64,000 nucleotides of DNA, from contig OY829542.1 of assembly GCA_963691705.1 (NCBI GenBank), positions 64,504,427 to 64,568,426 of the forward strand. Reading direction: 5' to 3'. Below the pieces are notes generated by a model that was not told the DNA's origin, made no database searches, and worked only from the letters and a program-made list of their open reading frames with translations. This document shows, piece by piece, positions 11,819 to 27,701 of this stretch. Within the stretch, counting starts at the first letter, position 1, and each line of letters opens with the position of its first letter. The position numbers and the translations under genes were made by a program. The stretch comes from Viola odorata. Lineage: Eukaryota; Streptophyta; Magnoliopsida; Malpighiales; Violaceae.

Positions 11819-12567
11819 TGTTGAAAGTGGCAACACCAACCTCAACGTTATCATGCAAAGGCATGTTAGCAAGCAACTGCAGGAGGGCAGGCGTTAATAT
11901 GCAAGAGGACCAGGCAGGCGTTAATATGCAAAAGGACAAAGTGGTAGCATCAAGCGGCATCTCAAGCGGCATCATCAAGCAGCATCAAGCAGCATCATCA
12001 GCGTCAGCGGCAGCGTCATCAATCTCAGCGTTAGCATCAAGCGGCATCACACAGCGGCAGCATCATCAAACTCAGCGTCAGCGTCATCAAAAGTTAACAA
12101 AAGTTGCATTTTGACACTTGTAATTTTATGGTGTGGACAGTTGTAAAAATCTAAAATGTTGTACCACGTGTAATAAATAAAAGTGTGTAGAAAAGTAGGT
12201 CGGTGGAATGCATATTTATCCACCACATTACAGAAAGGTACCCAAAACAGAGTGTTGGAGAGTGAGAATTGTGCACACTGTGCACCACTCTCGTTGTCTC
12301 ATTATCAGAAGACTCTCGTTGTCAGATGTCATCAACAAAGAAAAACAAAGCTTGTGTGGGATTCTACCATGATGTAGACAACACAAGAAGAAAGAAGAAA
12401 CTTGTCTGTGTGCGGTTCTACAAATCAGACTGTAGAACAGAAATTTTCCAGAAAGAAGAAGAATGTTGTGTCTGTAAAATATCATCATTTATAGTAGTTT
12501 CATCTTTTCGTTCTTGTGTTCTTGTTAAATCCTTTTTAGCTTTTGATTTTCTAACATGGTAGCGGAG
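11819..12567 (+). mobile_element. LTR with adjoining primer binding site (truncated retroelement)
   Basis: The block runs from TGTTGAAAGT (11819) to TTCTAACA (12556), with TG...CA ends as in long terminal repeats. It is followed directly by TGGTAGCGGAG (12557-12567), a tRNA-Met-type primer binding site. About 23 more bases follow before host exon sequence resumes at 12591. No second LTR or coding domain is present, so this is a 5' LTR plus a stub. The LTR interior has a low-complexity AGCGGCATC-like repeat near 11950-12075. Confidence 0.75.
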
Positions 12568-12698
12568 AAATTACAAAATATCAGAATCTTCACCAGCTCC
12601 ATGGTTGCAAAATGTCCCGAATTTGTCACAAATCTTGTCCCACCTTGCATGAGAATTACCATTCTTCCCTAGCTCTGCCATGAACAATGCACCATTCA

Positions 12699-13461
12699 CT
12701 GGGGCGGAGCCTTGTTAGGGCCGGGGGGCTGCAGTCCCCCCAAACTTTTCAAATTTTTTTAAATATATACATTGTTGGTTCGGTTCGAGTCGATAATACG
12801 AATAATTTTACCTAAAAACGAATAAAAATTTGAACCAAAATTGCTAAAATGTGGAATAAAATAAAGCAAAATAATTAGTACACAGTAAGGGACGAAAAGT
12901 CCGCTCTATAGTTCGATAAAATTCACTCGTAAGCGATAAAAGTTCGAACATAAGAGATAAAAGTTTTAAAAAATAATTAGTACACAGTAAGGGACGAAAA
13001 ATCCTTTCAATTAAATCCTAAATCATCACTACCAATAAACTCGTGCCAAAGCCAATTCAATCTCCGTCGAAATTCAATCCCTTCATTTAATTCAATTTCT
13101 ACACCAAATCATCACATCGATCACCCTCTCAATTTCTCATTCAATTCCAATCATAAAGTAGAGAACAATTGTAAAAAATACGTATATTGTATGAATTCTA
13201 ATGTATAATTATTTTTTTCCTATATTGTCTTCTTATTTACCTTTTTGTTAAGTTTATCTAAATATTTGTTATTTAGTGACGGATACAAATACTCTTAAGT
13301 ATTTTTCTAATTTTTCGTTCAGCACGCTTGTCTTCCCTTTAAAATACTCCAAAAAAAAAATTTCGGTGGCGCTGCCCCCGAACCCCCGCACCACCTAAAT
13401 ACAAATCTTAGATCCGTCACTAATCTCACCCCCAAAATATCGAGAGCAGGATCCGCCACTG
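12699..13461. mobile_element. hAT-type non-autonomous element, 763 bp
   Basis: The ends CTGGGGCGGAGCC and (reverse complement) CAGTGGCGGATCC form imperfect terminal inverted repeats. An 8-bp target duplication ACCATTCA flanks it at 12691-12698 and 13462-13469. The other units carry a single ACCATTCA at this exon 3 position. The end motif resembles Tip100-like hAT elements. No transposase is seen. Confidence 0.85.
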
Positions 13462-14099
13462 ACCATTCACCCCTCCTGACACCAAGCACGCTGTCATCTG
13501 CGAAACAAAACATTTTTCGTACCGATACTGTTTAGTCACTATTAGTACGATACTAATTAACGAGACATTCAAAAGTATATCGTACTAATCGAGCTTCCAA
13601 AGATATGAACTTTAGCAATCATTCTTTGTAATCAAACTTGCTTAGGAAGATATCCACGCCAATCATCACCAAGTTATGGAAACTGCCCATTCCATTCGCT
13701 ATCACAAAGAATCTGCAAGATCAAAGCTCACGAAGAAAGAAGTTAAGTATTCGATTCGCATTCCCTAACTTTCGATTTCTATCTATGCGGTAGCAGAAAG
13801 AAACAGTACAAAGTTAACTTACATGAAGGCTGGGGTATGGTAAAACTTGGCAGAGACAGGGACCTTGATTGGGGTAGTACCAATGGTGGCAACTACAAAA
13901 TTGATGGTTTGCTTGTTTAGCGCCATGACAACTGCTGCTGCTGCTGCAGCCAAGAATGCACCCACCCTCACCACCAACAGAGTCCATCTCTTACTTGAAA
14001 GTGTTGATTGAGTGTTGGAGCTCAAGTTTCTGCTCATTTTGGTCAGCCATAGCACAAAATTAGCTAGTTTAACCAAAAACAAAATTGTAATTATGAGAA

Positions 14100-16900
14100 G
14101 GTAATGACCAAAATGATATGGATTTAGTGCAATTAATAAGGCAACTAGTCCATTAGTTAAAGCTCAATTGGGTGGTCTAACCATCTACTTAATTTTGTTT
14201 CCACAATCTTGTTGCTGGTGGTTGTGAATCTTTTTTGAACCCAATAGTTAACCCCACCTCTTGAACTATACCCGAAATGCAAATCTTTACATCAAAAAAC
14301 ACATACCCTTTTGACCCAAAAAATCATATCAGGGAAGCGGTCCTTGAAGAAAATTATGGAAAAGAAAACAATGAGAAAAAAAAAAGGAGTGATTCTCTGA
14401 AATCCCACGTAACCTAATTTTGTTGGAATAAAGAGTTTGTTTCCTTCTAAAACTCTATTATACTTTTTTTAAAATAAATAGAAACAAAAAAAAGAAAAAG
14501 TTCTATAAAAGAAAAGAAAAACTGAATGGGTGACAAGATATTCATTCTGAGGAAAGAAATCGAAACCCAGAAATTTGTTTTCAATTACCATAACAGCATA
14601 AAATACTTTCAAAGGTCAAAAGAAAAGATTTTTTAATTTTTACCCAAATTTGATTGTAACAAAAGTATATTTTATTAGTTTAGAAAATTAAAAGAAAAAA
14701 CAAAATAAATATATATTGGCAAGAGGTAACAGCAATAAATAATAAAATTAGTAATACTAATAAAGTCGGATAATAGAAGAGAAGAGATTACCATAAAATA
14801 ACGGCTGGGATTACAAGTTGAAAGAGGTGGAGAGGTATGTATAGGAGTAGGGATGACAATTTCTCCCGCGGATATGGAAATCCGCCCAATAACTACAATT
14901 GTGGGTGGATATTACCCGCACATTGTGGGTATTTTGCGGATATGGATATACACAAAGCGACGTCATTTTATGGCTATTTTACACAAAATGACGTCGTTTT
15001 GTGACTTTTTGGAGACTCAATGCTTTTAATTCTTGATCTACTTGATAATTTTGATATATTATTTGAAAATAAAGTTTTATATTAAAGAAAAACCTGATAA
15101 AACTATGTATAAATATTTATTTTAAAAAGAAAACAACATGTTCAATCCGATTCAATGACCAACACCGCAATGATTCAACAACAAAATTGTTCGAAACGGT
15201 CCAATGGTTCAATCTAATTGAACTAATGAACCATTTATTTTCGGTACATTGTCCGGTTCTGTTGTGATAACTATGCGTAATACACCATTTTAGACTTTTG
15301 GAATTTGATTCATGCTTTTTTTTATAGAAAATTTCAAACTTTTCGTTACTTCTAAATAATAGAATTCAAACCGATACTAAATGATACTTTAGTATGATAA
15401 TTTTTTACAATTTAAGATACAATACGTATAAGAATTAAAAAAACTAAATATTAATAAGTATTAATATATATAAATGTATTGGATAAGCTTAAAAAGTATC
15501 TAGTACGCATAAAGAAGTACGAGGCAATTATAAGTATTAAAGTATTGAATACGAAATACGAGCCTATAACAAATACACGAAGTGTTTTCAAGTATTTGTG
15601 TTTCATAAGATTAGATGATTTAGATTTATAGCCTCAAAATTTCCATTGAACTATAGAATAGTCATACTCATGTAATATGTATAACTATTAAAATCCTAAA
15701 CCTCTAAACAACTAACTCGAGTAAACGATAATATTGAATTATTGGTACCCTAAATTTAAATCATAAACGTTCATTATGCAAGTTCATTCTTTTAGTTGTT
15801 GTCGTCTAATTAGTAATCACTCTTTTTATAATGTTTTTTTTTTTTAAAAAAAAAAAAAATCTCTTTTTATTAAGTAAAATACTGAACAATGATGATTTTC
15901 TTTAAAAACATCAATTGATCGAGTGCAAATTTTGGTATTAATTCTTATCTTTATGCATTTTGATGTTGATATTGTTGATTAGAGTGTGTATTGCTTATAT
16001 TGTGTAGATGAGGCATGAAAGAGGTGATTTGACAAAAAGAATTCAAGGGTCCAAAATTATCTCTCAGTACACTCTACTCCACCTCTATTTTGGGCACTTA
16101 ATGATTAAAAAACTCCTACGTTTGTAACTGTTTTTCAAATAACCCCTAAGTTTATGAACTCTTTTATTTTGCCCTATGTTTGTTCTCAATGGCTCAATTA
16201 AGCACCTCAATTCAATTTGGGCTATTTTTTTAACCGAAAAATTATTTAATTTCACACATGGCAATTCAAAAAATTCAAAAACAAAAGAAAATGAAAGTGG
16301 GGCCCGCATCACTTAGTCAGCGATGTCGGGCTCGCCACGTTAGACTTTTGCATCCCATTTGGGCGGGCTCGACTGCATCCTTTTCCATCCCAATTCTATT
16401 CTCCCCAAATTAAATCCAAAACCCTAGAAAACACTCCCAGCACCAAATCGAGTGAAAAAAACCCCAAATGAAGATCAAAGAAACCGATTCCTCTTCTACT
16501 TCCTCCTAAATCTCTCCCCACAACTAATCGATTGATTTCCCTTTCTTCTTCCTCCCAAATCTCTCCCAGCAGGAAATCGATCAATCTCGTTTCTTCTTCC
16601 CCCTGAAAATTGAAATCTAAACTCACATCCATATCTAAATTGCAGTTGGAGCGATGGCATCCATGTCATCTTCTCAAGGATAATGTTTAGATTAGGGAGA
16701 ATCATGTTCTTGCTCTCCTCCTCTTCATGTGCAAGTGTAAGATGTTGAATCTTGATTTGTTGGATGGAAAGATGAAGATGTGGCTGCTGCCGAAGCTGCA
16801 CATTGAAATTTTGACTTTTCAATCTACTGTAGTATTTAATTAGCAATTCAATATATTTCTTTATGTAGACCCTAGTGTGTTGACATGTATCTAGTATTTA
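14100..16900. other. Spacer between units A and B
   Basis: The unit spacer is shared with B, C and D to about 14850. It is interrupted by hAT-like sequence starting near 14853 (TAGGGATGACAATT). The block 14990-16060 is AT-rich and also present at about 36290-37560. From about 16390 to 16640 there is a CT-rich stretch. From about 16680 to 16830 comes sequence that recurs near 26720-26845. No convincing gene is seen; the minus-strand frames at 16085-16846 look like chance openings. Confidence 0.6.
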
Positions 16901-16933
16901 ATTAGTATGCTTTGAACATTTTCCAAAATGTTA

Positions 16934-17209
16934 CTCCCTCTGATTACTTTCTTAAGTTTTTCTACTGTTTGGAGTATTTGTCATTTTATATTTTTCGAAA
17001 CATATATTTTGTGTAAATAATAATTTTTTTTTATTGAATCAATCCAATTTAATGATGGTGTGGTAATTTGAGTATAAATTAGAAGAAAAAATAAAACAAC
17101 GAGCAATAAAATAAGTCCGTAAATCAACGGCTAATAAAATAAGTCCGTAAATTAACGGCTTACGTTTTTCTACTATTTTAAAAAATTATTTAAAAGTAAA
17201 CGGAGAGAG
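16934..17209. mobile_element. Stowaway MITE in the promoter of kinase B
   Basis: The ends CTCCCTCTGATTACTTTC and AAAGTAAACGGAGAGAG are inverted and flanked by TA (16932-16933, 17210-17211). It sits about 190 bases upstream of the kinase B start, directly after the conserved CCAAAATGTTA promoter motif. It separates that motif from the rest of the promoter. Confidence 0.85.
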
Positions 17210-17211
17210 TA

Positions 17212-17401
17212 TTAACTAAAAATTCTAACTTTGAAAAGTCAAAGCTGAAGTCAATAATGCATATATAGAATCATAGATTATAGACAAATCAACTTTTTTG
17301 TTTGATGAGAAGCAAAACAGCCACAAGCTGCACATTGAAATTTTGAGTTTTCAATCTAAAAAATTATACTTTTGGGGAAAAAACTCAGTTCTTCATCCCA
17401 T
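17212..17401 (+). promoter_or_regulatory. Proximal promoter/leader of kinase B
   Basis: This conserved block resembles that of A and D but has extra bases that create two AGTCAA motifs (17238-17243 and 17249-17254), which are W-box cores (TTGACT) on the minus strand. WRKY factors bind such boxes. A TATATAGA sequence lies near 17262. Confidence 0.5.
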
Positions 17402-20366
<2,965 letters not shown>

Positions 20367-20609
20367 AGCACAATCACTCCTATACTGTCAACCTTTGCAG
20401 AGAGTGATGGTATATTCAAGTTTCTTGTCTCTAGTTTTTTCTGTTACTTTCATTTAATTTTGTAAAAAGAAGCAGAAATATTTAAACAACACTGAGTTCT
20501 CACACAAACAAACAAAGAGTCTTATTTATACAAGAACTTGTACATATATATATATTAGCAAAAAAGGAATTGCAAGAACATAAGAGCAGAGGATTTTTAT
20601 GGTTTTGAC

Positions 20610-21462
20610 TTAAATAGGAGAGTGGTTAGATGCTGGTGATGTTGATGTTGGTCTTGATGATTTAAGGAGGTTAAGGATAGAAATGACACTGATGAGCAAC
20701 AAGAGAAGAAGGGCAATGAAGGAAGCAATAAGGGCACCAGCTCCATGGTTGCAAAATGTCCCGAATTTGTCGCAAATCTTGTCCCACCTTGCATGAGAAT
20801 TACCATTCTTCCCTAGCTCTGCCATGAACAATGCACCATTCACCCCTCCTGGCACCAAGCACGCTGTCATCTGCAAAACAAAACATTTTTCGTACCGATA
20901 CTGTTTAGTCACTATTAGTACGATACTAATTCACGAGACATTCAAAAGTATATTGGACTAATCGAGCTTCCAAAGATGTGGACTTTAGCAATCATTCTTT
21001 ACTCAATACTCACCATATCTAGAATAGCAATGATGGGAAGGCGAAGTCCTTTGTAATCAAACTTGCTTAGGAAGATATCCACGCCAATCATCACCAAGTT
21101 ATGGAAACTGCCCATTCCATTCGCTATCACAAAGAATCTGCAAGATCGTAGCTCACGCAGAAAGAAGTTAAGTATTCAATTCGAATTCCCTAACTTTCGA
21201 TTTCTATCTATGCGGTAGCAGAAAGAAACAGTACAAAGTTAACTTACATGAAGGCTGGGGTATGGTAAAACTTGGCAGAGACAGGGACCTTGATTGGGGT
21301 AGTACCAATGGTGGCAACTACAAAATTGATGGTTTGCTTGTTAAGCGCCATGGCAACTGCGGCTGCTGCTGCAGCCAAGAATGCACCCACCCTCACCACC
21401 AACAGAGTCCATCTCTTAGTTGAAAGTGTTGATTGAGTGTTGGAGCTCAAGTTTCTGCTCAT
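20610..21462 (-). CDS. CASP-like protein (DUF588 family), copy B
   Basis: Four-span membrane protein of the Casparian-strip-membrane-protein-like family, which forms plasma-membrane scaffolds. Exons on the minus strand: 21462-21248, 21137-21014 and 20870-20610, for 199 aa. The first span starts RWTLLVVRVGAFLAAAAAAV with the family's conserved Arg. Exon 2 contains IANGMGSFHNLVMIGVD. Exon 3 has GKNGNSHARWDKICDKFG followed by the last span. A 4-base insertion relative to C and D throws the outer ATG (21475) out of frame, so the second ATG at 21462 (MSRNLSSN) must be used. The gene is convergent with kinase B; the stops are 244 bases apart. Confidence 0.85.
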
Positions 21463-21519
21463 TTTGGTCAGCCATAGCACAAAATTAGCTAGTTTAACCA
21501 AAAACAAAATTGTAATTAT

Positions 21520-23526
21520 GAGAAGGTAATGACCAAAATGATATGGATTTAGTGCAATTAATAAGGCAACTAGTCCATTAGTTAAAGCTCAATTGGGTGG
21601 TCTAACCATCTACTGGTGGTTGTGAATCCTTTTTTATTTCCACAATCTTGTTGCTGGTGGTTGTGAATCTTTTTTTAACCCAATACTTAACCCCACCTCT
21701 GAACTATACCCGAAATGCAAATCTTTACCTCAAAAAACACATACCCTTTTGACCAAAAAAATCATATCAGGGAAGCGGTCCTTGAAGAAAATTATGGAAA
21801 AGAAAACAATGAGAAAAAAAGAGGAGTGATTCTCTGAAATCCCACGAAACCTAATTTTGTTGGAATAAAGAGTTTGTTTCCTTCTAAAACTCTATTTTAC
21901 ATTTTTAAAAATAAATAGAAACAAAAAAAGAAAAAGTTCTAGAAAGAAGAAAAAACACTGAATGGGTGACAAGATATTCATTCCGAGGAAAGAAATCGAA
22001 ACCCAGAAATCTGTTTTCAATTACCATAACAGCATAAATTCAAAAGCCAAAAGAAAAGATTTTTTACCCAAATTTGATTGTTACAAAAGTATATTTTATT
22101 ATTAGTTTAGAAAATTAAAACAAAAAAAACAAGAATATATATTACCTGACTTGGTGGATTGATTGGCAGGAGGTAATAGCAATAAATAATAAAATTAGTA
22201 ATAATAAAGTACTAGGATAATACTAGAAGAGAAGAGATTACCATAAAATAACGGCTGAGATTACGAGTTGAAAGAGGTGCAGAGAGAAGAAAACTCGTTA
22301 AATACTTGACTGACAGGTAAAGAATCAAAAAAAGAAACCTCACGCCCGCGCACACAGCTTTTCAACTGAAACCCTTCAAAACTAAGAAACCAACCAACCA
22401 ACCGCAACCGCTTCACTCTCTCTCTCTCTTGTTTGCATTATGTGGGTCCATTACGTTTACTCCGATTGATATTTACCTTCTCACCCTTTTTTTACTTTAT
22501 AATTACAAAATTATCCTTATTTTAAAAATTGATAAATAAACAGGTACACTTGAGTATTACTACTTATTATGTATATATGAAAAATAATTATCAAAAATAG
22601 CAGTATACCATTTTAAAGTATTTGTTTATAGCAAAGCCCAGGTGATGACTGTTGCCATGAACTTGTACTGTTGTCCACAAAACCATTGTGATTTTCTTTT
22701 CGTCTTGTCATTTGGCATCTAGATTCAGGGTTTTGGGGACAAGAGCTGAACTAGTCTCATCCTCATCGCAGGTAAGACCAATATAATTAGAAATACTAGT
22801 CATTAAGAAGCTTTAAATTTTGATGTGAATTCTCTTCATTACTAGTATTTCTTAACCAATCTTATCCTTTTGTTTTCATTTTAAACTAATGATTTAAACC
22901 TATCCGACCTGTAACACTGCTGTCTTGACATGTATGAATGAGAAACTCGTAACAAACCTAATTTGTAAGGATTTGGACAAGTCTGAATTGGCGGCTTGAT
23001 AATCCAACAACAATCCAAGCACGAAGAGGAAGTCTAAGGATAAAGATTGGTGGATGAGACAGAGAAGGAGGAACAGGGACAGGGAAATTGCTGCGGTGAC
23101 GGCGGCATTTGGGTGGATTCCGGTCAAATGTTCAATTTTCCCACGTGAGCAAAATTACACGTCGCATCTGACGTGTCATACCACGTCGGACACTTAACGA
23201 AATGCGTTGAACAGCGTTAATACGAGGAACAAATGAGAACGATCATTCGAGTGAAGGTATCAAATGAGACCGAAAATGAAATGAGGTAACAAATCAATAC
23301 ATTTAAGCGAGTGCAGATACCACAAATATCTTTAACCTTTTTAATTCACTTTTTCTTCTTTCTTTCTTGATTTTAAAATTATTATCATACATAAAGAATA
23401 ATATGTAATTTTCCATTCCATTCCTTTCTAAATTTCCATTCCTTGTTCTAGCTATTTTTCCTTTGTGCAAAGTGTTAATCTTGCTTCTCGAGTAGAGACA
23501 TGACAGCCCAATAATGATTCTTGGTT
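21520..23526. other. Spacer downstream of unit B, left part
   Basis: The unit spacer carries the unoccupied viral target (short ATATAT run before 22145), a CT block near 22420-22435, and a block at 22620-22970 also found at 35175-35508. That block has a splice-donor-like GCAG/GTAAGACC near 22767-22779, possibly a remnant of an untranslated exon. The sequence 22971-23335 is an insertion specific to this spacer. No protein gene is recognised. Confidence 0.55.
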
Positions 23527-26500
23527 TAGGGTCTGTTTGGCGTTTCGGTTCTAGTTGGAAAAGTTCTGTGGAAAAAAGTTCTGTTTGAAAATGACTTCTG
23601 AAAAAAGGAGTATGCTGTTTGGTAAATTTTTATTAAAAGTTCTGTGGGAAACCAAAAGTTGTTTTTGATGTTTGGTAAAAACTGGTTTAAAACTATGGTT
23701 TGAATGTAAAATGACCATAAAGGGTACAATTCATTTTAAGTGTTATAATTAATTTTTTTTAGTATCTTTATATATGTTTTTAATCAATTTATTTATAATC
23801 TAACATCTACCACCTAATATTTATCCAATATTATAAATAAATTAAACTTATTAATACCATAAATAAATATTTATCTAATATAATAAAAAGTTTTAAACTA
23901 TTAGCTTCGAAAATGGAATGAATTACTCTGAAATTGAAATGAATTACTCTGAAATTGTAATAAAATTACATGAAAAAGTTTTAAACTAATTAATGTAACA
24001 AAAGTTAAAGCGTGAGATATCAACTATCATTTAAATAAATATTAAAATTAATAAACATAAATAAATATTAAAATTGTAATAAATTTTAGTTGTAACAAAG
24101 TTTTTAATCAACATTGCATGGGAAAAATCATACTATCATTTAAATAAATATTAAAATTAATAAACATAAAATTGCAACTATTTTAATTTTTTTAATTCTA
24201 ATATTCAATTAAGATATCATAAATCAATTAAAAAAAGTTTAATCAACACAATATTACCTTGTAAACTTTTAAAATATCTAATAAACGATCCAACTTACAT
24301 CTTGTAATTCAAATCTAATTGCACAAAGGTCACTTACAAAGTACTTTTTTTTTCTTCTCAAAAATAGAAAAGAAACTAAAAGCCTAGCAAATGGTAAATG
24401 CAAAATTGCTGTCACTTTGGACTTTAGACAAAAGGCACCTTGGTCCATTTTTTGTTTTTGGTTAAAGCATGACTGCCAAACCCAGAACACAACAAAATAA
24501 AACTGTCTAAACAAGATAGTTGTGGGGCAAACTAAACCCATCGAAATCCCATTGCACAAAAGATTCTAACTCTTCAATCTTTACACATTAGTTCTCTAAT
24601 TCTGACCACCAATTCCTGCAACAGACTTCAACATTGTCTAGTGCTTGAAAAGAGCTTGCTATCACTTGGAAATCAACCTCCAATATGACATAATTTAAGT
24701 CTTTGTTTCCAAGCAATCTTCAAGCCAGCTACCATTGCTCATATCTAACTGAGCCTGACAGGCTGCACACACCCAGAACCAACAGTACAAATTGCAAACA
24801 TGACGAAATACCTGCGATTATATATAAAAGTTAAGAAAAATGATATATACTTGAAAAATGCATAAGGACAAGGAGATGACAATTGGATATGACACCATCC
24901 AGGCTAGTAAGCACTTCTTTTAACATCAAGCTAATCCATCCGTAAGTTCAATGCAGTAATGTAAAATACAATTTGTACTGAGATTATGCAATTTGTAGAA
25001 AAATCTAAGTTAGGTACCATGTATTAATTGACATCAATTCGCATCAATTTTAATCGACAAATTTAAGAAAATTGATGGATGTGCAGAGCAAAGGTAACAA
25101 GATAGATAGATAGATACGTGTTGGATCAACAACATCTCATATGTTCATGTATTAATCAAAACAAGTACATAAATCATATATTTGTAATTATCACATGGGT
25201 CTGCCTCAAACATCAATTATACAACCTGAAATTACCAGTAACCACTTTTTTTTTTTATACTTTCACTTATTGTTTATCATTTATACCTGCACAAAAAATA
25301 AATAAAGCAAAAGTTGCAGAATCTCAGGCAATAAGCAACTCTATACATTTTAAGTCTAGTGATCCTCGACAAAAATCAACTTCAATCTCCAACTAAGTTG
25401 TTCATTCATCACATACTTTCTAGTAGTAGCACTAATTGAGAATATTGCTCTACTATAAAATTGCTCTAGAATATCGCTACTTTGCTCACATCTTATTGTA
25501 ACAGATTTTGCCTTGCTCACAGCCTTCCTCTTAAGAGAAGTTCTTGAAATTACTAGAAATTGAAAACAAGAGTTAGCATCTACTTAATCACTCTATTACA
25601 TCACCATAAGACAATGATTCTCCTTCAGTGGTGTCAATTATACAAATATGCTATGATTTTCTATACTTTCGTCAATATTTACAAGAATTGAAGCACCCCA
25701 TGCCTGCTTAGTAACTAAATCCACTGCTATCTAACCACTTGTGCTACTCTTGCAGATTACATTTGCAACTTTCTTACATTAAAAAAAGCACAAAATTTTG
25801 AACTGACCCATGAAGAACTAATCTATAAATACGTCACATAACATCTGCATAGATTAATTCAAGAAAAGTATGGATTCAAATATAACCCAACACAGGAAAA
25901 ACCCAGTAACAGAAAACATTACTAAAGAGCTGGAATTCTTACAGAGTGGAGACCCAGTAGCGAAGGTAGAGCCTAATCGAGTAAAATTCGAAGTGGGTAA
26001 TCGACAAATTGTAGCATGGGTTCTTGGTGAATTGAAAACACAAGTATCTGCAGTATGATTTCACAATTCAGAAACCATAAAAGTCAATAGAAGTTTGAAA
26101 CTTTAAGTGAAATAGATAGATTAAATGAGTGTGAAGAAGATTACCATGGATGGAGAGGGCTAGTGAAGCAGAGAGTTGAGCTACTGACATGGCTATTCAA
26201 ATGGAGAGGAAGATGTGCGACAAATCAGTAACTATCTTCCTCCTCTATAAGCTTATTCTAGCGACGGCGAGGGTGAGAGGCGGAGGGGCGAGGGCGAGGG
26301 TGAGACAGATCCGGAGGGTGAGAGGCGGAGGGCGAGAGCGGATGGCGATGAAACGATGAAACGAGGAGAGGAGAGCTAGAGCGAGAGAGTGAGAGAGCGA
26401 GAGCGGAGCGTGTAGAGAGAGAGAGATTGGGGTAGAATGATGTTTTTATACCTGGTACAAGTCGTAATTTTAATAACTTGTACTGATATTTTTGTCCACT

Positions 26501-26697
26501 TAAAATTACAAAGCTCCTTCCCGTGTATGGCTCCAAAGTCCTTTCCACCCACTGGTCCTTTTTTTACCTGTGGCTTCTAGACAATATTTGCAAAGGATCC
26601 AAAATAGCTTTTGGAAAAGCTCTGTTGGACCAAACACCTTTCCATAGCTTTTTGGTTGGGAAAAGGCATTCTGGCCCCTGGACCAGAATGCCAAACG
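23527..26697. mobile_element. Candidate large insertion with matching ends
   Basis: The left end GGTCTGTTTGGCGTTT and the reverse complement of the right end CCGTTTGGCATTCTGG share a GTTTGGC core. Both ends carry AAAGTTCTGTGG-like subterminal motifs in inverted orientation. The flanking unit sequence is absent from the other spacers over this span. Inside there is a CT-rich minus-strand leader (about 26260-26430) and a short minus-strand exon (ATG near 26195, donor near 26149). No transposase was recognised and the target duplication is unclear, so the class is undecided. Confidence 0.35.
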
Positions 26698-27054
26698 GTA
26701 ACTTAGCGGACTCGGATGGTAGATTAGGGAGAATCATGTTCTTGCTCTCTTCCTCTCTTCATGTGCAAGTGTAAAATGTTTGAATCTTGATTTGTTGGAT
26801 GGAAAGATGAAGATGAGGTAGGTAGTGTGCGGCTGCTGCCGAAGTCCTCTCTCACTTCTTAGCATTAGTTCTTTCTTATACCACAAATATCTCATACACT
26901 TTTACGTTGTCTTTCCATTTTTGCCCTTTTAGGGATGATAATGCACATGGGTTTTAATCAAAAGGGATGAGTCCATGTTGACATCCGTCTAGTATTTAAT
27001 TAGCAATTCGATATATTTCTTGACGTAGACCTAGTATGTTATCAAAATGTTATG

Positions 27055-27223
27055 CTTTGAACATTTTCCAAAATGTTATTAGGTGGAAAATTCTAACTTT
27101 GAAAAGTCAGCAGAATCATAGATTATATACAAATCAACTTTTTTGTTTGATGAGAAGCAAAACAGCCAAGCTGCACATTGAAATTTTGACTTTTCCATCT
27201 AAAAAATTATACTTTTGGGGAAA
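27055..27223 (+). promoter_or_regulatory. Displaced kinase promoter of unit C
   Basis: The conserved promoter/leader block (CCAAAATGTTATTAGG, TATATAC, TGCACATTGAAATTTTGA, ATACTTTTGGGG) stops at about 27223. The next conserved leader bases (AAAAACTCAGTTCTTCATCC) occur only at 27859, so about 635 bases are inserted between promoter and start codon. Confidence 0.65.
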
Positions 27224-27479
27224 TGATGAAGTACGCACTATTGCTTGATACTCTAATAATCCAATACTCCAATAATCCAATAACACAATAAAAAGTATAA
27301 AGCTATGTGTGTGGTGTGTTAATCATGTTGTTTGTAAGTGTGCGTGTGGGCACTCTAGAGAAGGTGCTGCACCTTCTCCTTTCCTTTTTTTCTTTCCAGA
27401 TATGACTCTCATCATTCCTCCACTTTGTTATGTCCGTGGTGGTCAATAGGTGGAGAGTATTATATAGTGTTGTCATGTA

Positions 27480-27701
27480 CTCCCTCCGTTTCTTATTACT
27501 TGTCACTTTACTGTTTATGTACGCGTTTCGAGAAAGCTGAATGGTTCACTATTTGATCCCAAAAAAATTTGTGTTTTTTTTCGAATGTATACGTTCGAAA
27601 AAAAATACGAAATTTTTTTTGGTCAAATAGTGAGTCATTCGGCCTCCTCGAAATACATACATGAATAGTAGCCAGCGACAAGTAATATGAAACGGAGGGA
27701 G
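27480..27701. mobile_element. Stowaway MITE in the leader of kinase C
   Basis: The ends CTCCCTCCGTTTCTTATTAC and AATATGAAACGGAGGGAG are inverted and flanked by TA (27478-27479, 27702-27703). The centre is a palindrome around TTCGAATGTATACGTTCGAA within A/T runs, a structure shared with the element at 62062-62315. Confidence 0.9.

Larger units (their letters stand above)
11704..14037 (-). pseudogene. CASP-like membrane protein, copy A, disrupted
   Basis: This copy is homologous to the intact CASP-like genes in units B, C and D (four-span Casparian-strip-membrane-protein-like family, DUF588). Exon 1 (13823-14037) is open. Exon 2 (starts 13712) has lost 52 bases near 13628, including its 3' third and splice donor, between short CTTT repeats. 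Exon 3 (starts 13497) is cut by a hAT element at 12699-13461 and by an LTR fragment from 11819 to about 12590. The LTR fragment replaced about ten host bases (GCAATAAGGG). Three independent lesions make a functional product very unlikely. Confidence 0.9.
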
